Source: Minisyncoccota bacterium (GTDB lineage: Bacteria > Patescibacteriota > Minisyncoccia > Phycocordibacterales > UBA9973). From it: a stretch of DNA of 14,531 nt. Below the pieces are notes generated by a model. The model saw nothing but the letters and a program-made list of their open reading frames with translations. It searched no databases and was not told where the DNA came from. Made by a program: the position numbers and the translations under genes. The first letter of the stretch is position 1. Every line of letters begins with the position of its first letter. The DNA lies in the NCBI GenBank assembly GCA_017984185.1, contig JAGNZX010000008.1, positions 1-14,531 on the forward strand, written 5' to 3'. This document shows, piece after piece, positions 12,082-14,531 of this stretch.

Positions 12082-12648
12082 ATGCGTAGTCCATATCAAG
12101 AAAAAATTGAAAAGTTTTTTAGCAACAACAATCGGATGCCGACGTATTCAGAAATGATGAAATTGTTTGGTTTCAAATCTAAGAACGCAGTTTTTAAAGT
12201 TGTTGAAAAATTAATTGATGCAGGGATGGTGGCCAAGGATCACCTTGGCAGACTGGTTCCAACAGATGCTTTTGGAGAAATACAAATGGCTGGGTCGGTG
12301 ACAGCAGGACTGCCCGCAACGGTGGAAGAAGAAATGGCCGAAACTATTTCGCTCGAAGGAATGCTCGTGAAAAATAAAGCACTCACATACATGCTCGAAG
12401 TGGATGGTGACTCGATGATCGATGCGCACATAGAAAGAGGTGATATGGTGCTAGTTGAAAAAACAAATTCAGCCAAAGATATGCAAATCGTTATCGCCGA
12501 AGTAGATGGTGAATACACAATGAAATATTTCCGTAAAAAAGGGGACAAGGCTTGGCTCGAGCCAGCTAATAAAAATTATTCACCGATTTATCCAGAGCAC
12601 AGTTTAAACGTGATTGCGGTTTTGAAAGCGGTGATCAGGAAATATTAA
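12082..12648 (+). CDS. lexA: LexA repressor, self-cleaving SOS regulator
   Basis: The 188-residue protein has an N-terminal helix-turn-helix (MPTYSEMMKLFGFKSKNAVFKVVEKLIDAGMV, ~19-50) and a C-terminal S24 peptidase domain. The cleavage site Ala75-Gly76 (VTAGLPA), nucleophile Ser111 (GDSMID) and general base Lys148 (YTMKYF) are all present, so RecA-stimulated autocleavage is expected. The DNA-binding half is slightly short compared with E. coli LexA (202 residues in total). The LexA box upstream of its operon supports a true SOS repressor rather than a phage or UmuD-like relative. A strong terminator follows. Confidence 0.92.
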   Translation: MRSPYQEKIEKFFSNNNRMPTYSEMMKLFGFKSKNAVFKVVEKLIDAGMVAKDHLGRLVPTDAFGEIQMAGSVTAGLPATVEEEMAETISLEGMLVKNKALTYMLEVDGDSMIDAHIERGDMVLVEKTNSAKDMQIVIAEVDGEYTMKYFRKKGDKAWLEPANKNYSPIYPEHSLNVIAVLKAVIRKY

Positions 12649-12663
12649 TTTTAAATTATAAAA

Positions 12664-12689
12664 CAAAAACACCCGAAAGGGTGTTTTTG
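12664..12689. terminator. Bidirectional terminator between lexA and HU genes
   Basis: CAAAAACACCC (12664-12674), GAAA tetraloop, GGGTGTTTTTG (12679-12689): a perfect 11-bp stem with A- and T-runs, active for both converging genes. Confidence 0.93.
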
Positions 12690-12692
12690 TGC

Positions 12693-12708
12693 TTAATCTC
12701 GAGATTAA
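12693..12708. repeat. Perfect 16-bp palindrome
   Basis: TTAATCTCGAGATTAA lies between the terminator and the HU stop codon. It may add to termination of the HU transcript or be a binding site. Confidence 0.5.
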
Positions 12709-12710
12709 AA

Positions 12711-12983
12711 TTATGAAACCATATCCTTCAAACCTTTTGCAGGTCGGAATTTTGGAACTCTCTTTGCAGCTACTTTGACTTGCTCTCCAGTCTTTGGATT
12801 GCGAGCCATACGAGCAGCACGTTGTTTTACAGAGAAGATACCAAAACCAGCTATTGATACTTCTTCTCCTTTTTTAAGAGTAGAAACGATAGCATCAAAA
12901 AGACTGTCTACGACTTCCTCGGCTTGTACTTTCGTACCACCAAGCTTTCCATGTACTAACTCAGCTAATGCTTGTTTATTCAT
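12711..12983 (-). CDS. HU-type DNA-binding protein
   Basis: The 90-residue protein is a full-length HU/IHF family member: MNKQALAELVHGKLGG helices, VSIAGFGIFSVKQRAAR, the DNA-contacting arm ARNPKTGEQVKVAAKRVPKFRPAKGLK and a short end. It binds and bends DNA as a dimer and compacts the nucleoid; HU rather than IHF is inferred because it starts at the usual HU N-terminus and no partner is nearby. It lies downstream of trmB copy 2 on the same strand, separated by 144 bases that hold a strong -10 and four tandem octamers. Confidence 0.95.
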   Translation of the reverse strand: MNKQALAELVHGKLGGTKVQAEEVVDSLFDAIVSTLKKGEEVSIAGFGIFSVKQRAARMARNPKTGEQVKVAAKRVPKFRPAKGLKDMVS

Positions 12984-12994
12984 ATAAATTTAGG

Positions 12995-13026
12995 TTTTAG
13001 CTTTTTAGCTAGTTAGCTAATTAGCT
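12995..13026. repeat. Four tandem octamers nnTTAGCT in the HU leader
   Basis: TTTTAGCT, TTTTAGCT, AGTTAGCT and AATTAGCT follow one another without gaps, 12-43 bases before the HU start. Further AGCT words occur at 13037-13041 and 13116-13120. They may be an operator array or a translational control element. Confidence 0.7.
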
Positions 13027-13087
13027 ATACACCCATAAGCTATTAATAATGTCTCGACCAGTTTGCTTATACAATTGTCTACTATTC

Positions 13088-13093
13088 ATTATA
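13088..13093 (-). promoter_or_regulatory. Candidate -10 of the HU gene
   Basis: TATAAT on the minus strand, with no convincing -35. It predicts a start near 13081 and a leader of about 98 bases carrying the tandem octamers, unusual in this window. Confidence 0.4.
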
Positions 13094-13127
13094 TAACAAG
13101 GGTATTTTGATGCAATAGCTAGGGTAT

Positions 13128-13871
13128 TTATGCAATTGAGTTCCAAATTACCTCAAACATCTCTTTGTGTAACTCAATTATGCTTTTGTTTTCTATAATT
13201 ATTGTTTTATAGGGAGGAGTTAACTCAAAAGTTATCAATTTATTGGGCAATAAAACCGTGTCGACGTTTAATGGATTACTTTTTGGTAGTATTTTAACAG
13301 TTTGATTATAGTTTCTCTCTAATCTCTTGTGCTCTTTGGCAATTTCTGAGTCCTGGAATAGAAGACGGATTTTGATATTCAATTTGGACCTTTCTTCTAT
13401 GTATTTCTGAGCAAAATTTGAATCCAAGTTATACCACTTTTCTTGATTGGTTATCACTAAATAATCCTCATTTGTCTTTATATCTTTTAATGTTTCAAGG
13501 TAAACATTGTGCATAGATTCTAATCCAGAATAGTATTTTATGGTGCTCTCACCACCCTTTAATTTGTAAAGAGCCATAAATTCAGGTAATTTACTTTGAA
13601 ATTCACTTTTTCTATTTTCGAGTACAATATTTAGCTTTTCTGGATTTTCTGCGGTGTAATATTGCTTTAAACCTTTCAATTCTATCTGCATCAATCCTTT
13701 GTTTTTTAATATTTCAATGATGCCGTAAATAGTGGTGCGTTTAATGCCACTTACTCTACTAATTTTTAAAATAGTAGTAGGTCCAAGCGAAAGAGAAGTA
13801 AGGTATACGAGAGCCTCGTTTTCTTCTAAACCAACATCTTTTAAGATTGTTAATAGTCTAATATCCTTCAT
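13128..13871 (-). CDS. TrmB-family transcriptional regulator (copy 2)
   Basis: From ATG 13871 the protein has 247 residues. Residues 1-70 form the winged helix-turn-helix (LKDVGLEENEALVYLTSLSLGPTTILKISRVSGIKRTTIYGIIEILKNKGLM in part), ~75-105 a linker helix and ~110-245 the effector domain (STIKYYSGLESMHNVYLETL...YLVITNQ...YIEERSKLNIKIRLLF). It aligns along its length with copy 1 at 350-1132. I prefer ATG 13871 over the in-frame TTG at 13916 because that TTG lies upstream of the predicted start site, next to the -10 element, and because copy 1 begins at the equivalent residue. It is divergent from the second Cys-rich gene. Confidence 0.85.
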   Translation of the reverse strand: MKDIRLLTILKDVGLEENEALVYLTSLSLGPTTILKISRVSGIKRTTIYGIIEILKNKGLMQIELKGLKQYYTAENPEKLNIVLENRKSEFQSKLPEFMALYKLKGGESTIKYYSGLESMHNVYLETLKDIKTNEDYLVITNQEKWYNLDSNFAQKYIEERSKLNIKIRLLFQDSEIAKEHKRLERNYNQTVKILPKSNPLNVDTVLLPNKLITFELTPPYKTIIIENKSIIELHKEMFEVIWNSIA

Positions 13872-13881
13872 ATGTATTTTC

Positions 13882-13898
13882 TGTCGCAATATTCGACA
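13882..13898. promoter_or_regulatory. Inverted repeat in the trmB copy 2 leader, possible operator
   Basis: TGTCG-CAATATT-CGACA lies between the predicted transcription start (~13900) and ATG 13871. A bound regulator here would repress its own gene. TTTCGACAG near 1171-1179 in front of copy 1 shares only one arm. Confidence 0.4.
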
Positions 13899-13906
13899 AC
13901 ATTTTA

Positions 13907-13934
13907 ATATTATCAAATATGTATTTTATGTCAA
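13907..13934 (-). promoter_or_regulatory. Promoter of trmB copy 2
   Basis: On the minus strand TTGACA (13929-13934), a 16-base spacer and TAATAT (13907-13912), the same -35 and spacing as trmB copy 1. Here the leader is about 28 bases. Confidence 0.65.
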
Positions 13935-13956
13935 TTTTAATATCACGTGACGACAT

Positions 13957-13986
13957 ATGTGACAAAATATTAAATTTATGTGATAA
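13957..13986. promoter_or_regulatory. Two ATGTGAYAA motifs 21 bases apart
   Basis: ATGTGACAA (13957-13965) and ATGTGATAA (13978-13986) are spaced two helical turns apart upstream of the second Cys-rich gene and resemble motifs at 1158, 1184 and 1256. Candidate regulator sites. Confidence 0.35.
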
Positions 13987-14002
13987 TTTATTAAGTTACT
14001 TA

Positions 14003-14011
14003 TGAGATAAT
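14003..14011 (+). promoter_or_regulatory. Extended -10 promoter of the second Cys-rich gene
   Basis: TG-A-GATAAT with a predicted start about 4 bases before ATG 14022. No -35 match. Confidence 0.45.
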
Positions 14012-14021
14012 ATAAAAATAT

Positions 14022-14531
14022 ATGAATAATCAAAATTGCCAAAAATGTAAAAAGAGTTTTGAGATAAATGGAGAGGACAAGAATTACTATGAAATGATGA
14101 AGGTTCCATTTCCGACATTTTGTCCAGAGTGTCGTTTCCAGCGTCGTCTTACTTTTAGAAATGATCGAACTTTGTATAAAAGAGCTTGTGAAATATGCAA
14201 AAAAGAGGTTATTTCTGTTTACCGACCAAATGGAGGCGTAAAAATAGCCTGTCAGTCTTGTTGGTGGGGGGATGATTTTGACACTACCGCATACGGCCGA
14301 GATTATGATTTTTCGAAGTCATTTTTTGAACAATTCAAAGAACTATTGAAAGATACACCACTTATTGCAAACTTTGTGGTAGACGAGTCGCGCATGATCA
14401 ATTCCCCATATAATAATATGGTTTTAGATTTAAAAAATTGTTACATGATGTTTGATTCAGATTTTAATGAGGACTGTGCTTACGGTAGTGAAACAGAGAA
14501 TTCTCTAACTTGTTTAGATACTACTTTGATT
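14022..14531 (+). CDS. Second Cys-rich zinc-ribbon protein, N-terminal part
   Basis: An open frame of 170 codons runs off the right edge. Translation begins MNNQNCQKCKKSFEINGED and shows the same two N-terminal zinc ribbons as the 567-residue protein: C6/C9-C34/C37 and C56/C59-C77/C80. It shares CPECRFQRRLTFRNDRTLYKR with CPDCRAMKRLAFRNERTFYKR, CWW after the last pair, the GRDY...KSFFEQFKEL segment and the start of the Cys-spaced solenoid (NCYMMFDSDFNEDCAYGS). It is clearly a paralogue. Function is unknown. It is divergent from trmB copy 2, so the regulator and Cys-rich pairing is repeated. No Shine-Dalgarno precedes the ATG. Confidence 0.85.
   Translation, partial: MNNQNCQKCKKSFEINGEDKNYYEMMKVPFPTFCPECRFQRRLTFRNDRTLYKRACEICKKEVISVYRPNGGVKIACQSCWWGDDFDTTAYGRDYDFSKSFFEQFKELLKDTPLIANFVVDESRMINSPYNNMVLDLKNCYMMFDSDFNEDCAYGSETENSLTCLDTTLI

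Noticed and set aside
13491..13506. TGTTTCAAGGTAAACA, a further 13/16 parS match
   Set aside because: It is isolated, about 7 kb from the cluster, and its central CGTG core is broken; treated as background.
13872..13916. TTG 13916 as start of trmB copy 2
   Set aside because: It lies upstream of the predicted transcription start, next to the -10 element, and extends beyond the N-terminus of copy 1.
1..14531. CRISPR array, transposase, insertion sequence or prophage genes
   Set aside because: No spaced identical repeats, terminal inverted repeats or recognisable mobile-element proteins were seen.

Overview
The window looks like a chromosomal segment of an AT-rich, small-genome bacterium, most likely a member of the Candidate Phyla Radiation (Patescibacteria, Parcubacteria-like). 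This is an inference. It rests on the Cys-rich zinc-ribbon proteins paired with TrmB-type regulators, the scarcity of Shine-Dalgarno sequences, promoters placed directly against start codons, and many short proteins without a recognisable family. The genetic code appears standard: yraN ends in TGA and the other complete genes end in TAA or TAG.

Layout. At 1-3.9 kb there is the tail of a TMEM175-like membrane protein, a TrmB-type regulator on the minus strand, and, divergent from it, a degenerate acylphosphatase-like protein, a 567-residue Cys-rich protein and a polytopic membrane protein. At 3.9-6.0 kb a minus-strand unit runs tRNA-Gly(GCC), CCA-adding enzyme, YdjM-like membrane hydrolase. 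At 6.0-7.2 kb are tRNA-Arg(TCG), a 220-bp regulatory-looking intergenic region, a YraN-type nuclease-fold protein, tRNA-Pro(TGG) and tRNA-Gly(TCC). The last is followed by a terminator, a GC-rich structured insert and a second copy of its own 3' end. At 7.2-11.7 kb are a LysM/M23 peptidase (minus), a DksA/TraR-type protein, a ComM-type AAA+ ATPase, an aldo/keto reductase and an unknown protein. At 11.75-12.65 kb is an SOS unit: a LexA box inside the promoter, a tiny leader ORF, a 73-residue coiled-coil protein and LexA. HU, a second TrmB-type regulator and the start of a second Cys-rich protein close the window.

The strongest unexpected signal is a cluster of eight sequences matching the ParB-binding site parS (TGTTTCACGTGAAACA) at 13-15 of 16 positions, all between 5603 and 6607. 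They lie inside cca, inside yraN and in front of yraN. The intergenic DNA within this cluster carries a head-to-tail run of four DnaA-box-like 9-mers, iterated TTGTCYTTTA elements and a very AT-rich stretch between divergent tRNA promoters. I propose it as the chromosome's centromere region and possibly its replication origin. No parA, parB or dnaA gene is in the window.

The second theme is gene pairing. The TrmB-type regulator and Cys-rich protein occur divergently at both ends of the window as paralogous modules. The third is transcription start architecture: at least four genes (trmB1, the acylphosphatase-like gene, the aldo/keto reductase and the 130-residue protein), plus the SOS leader ORF, have a -10 element ending exactly six bases before ATG, which predicts leaderless mRNAs.
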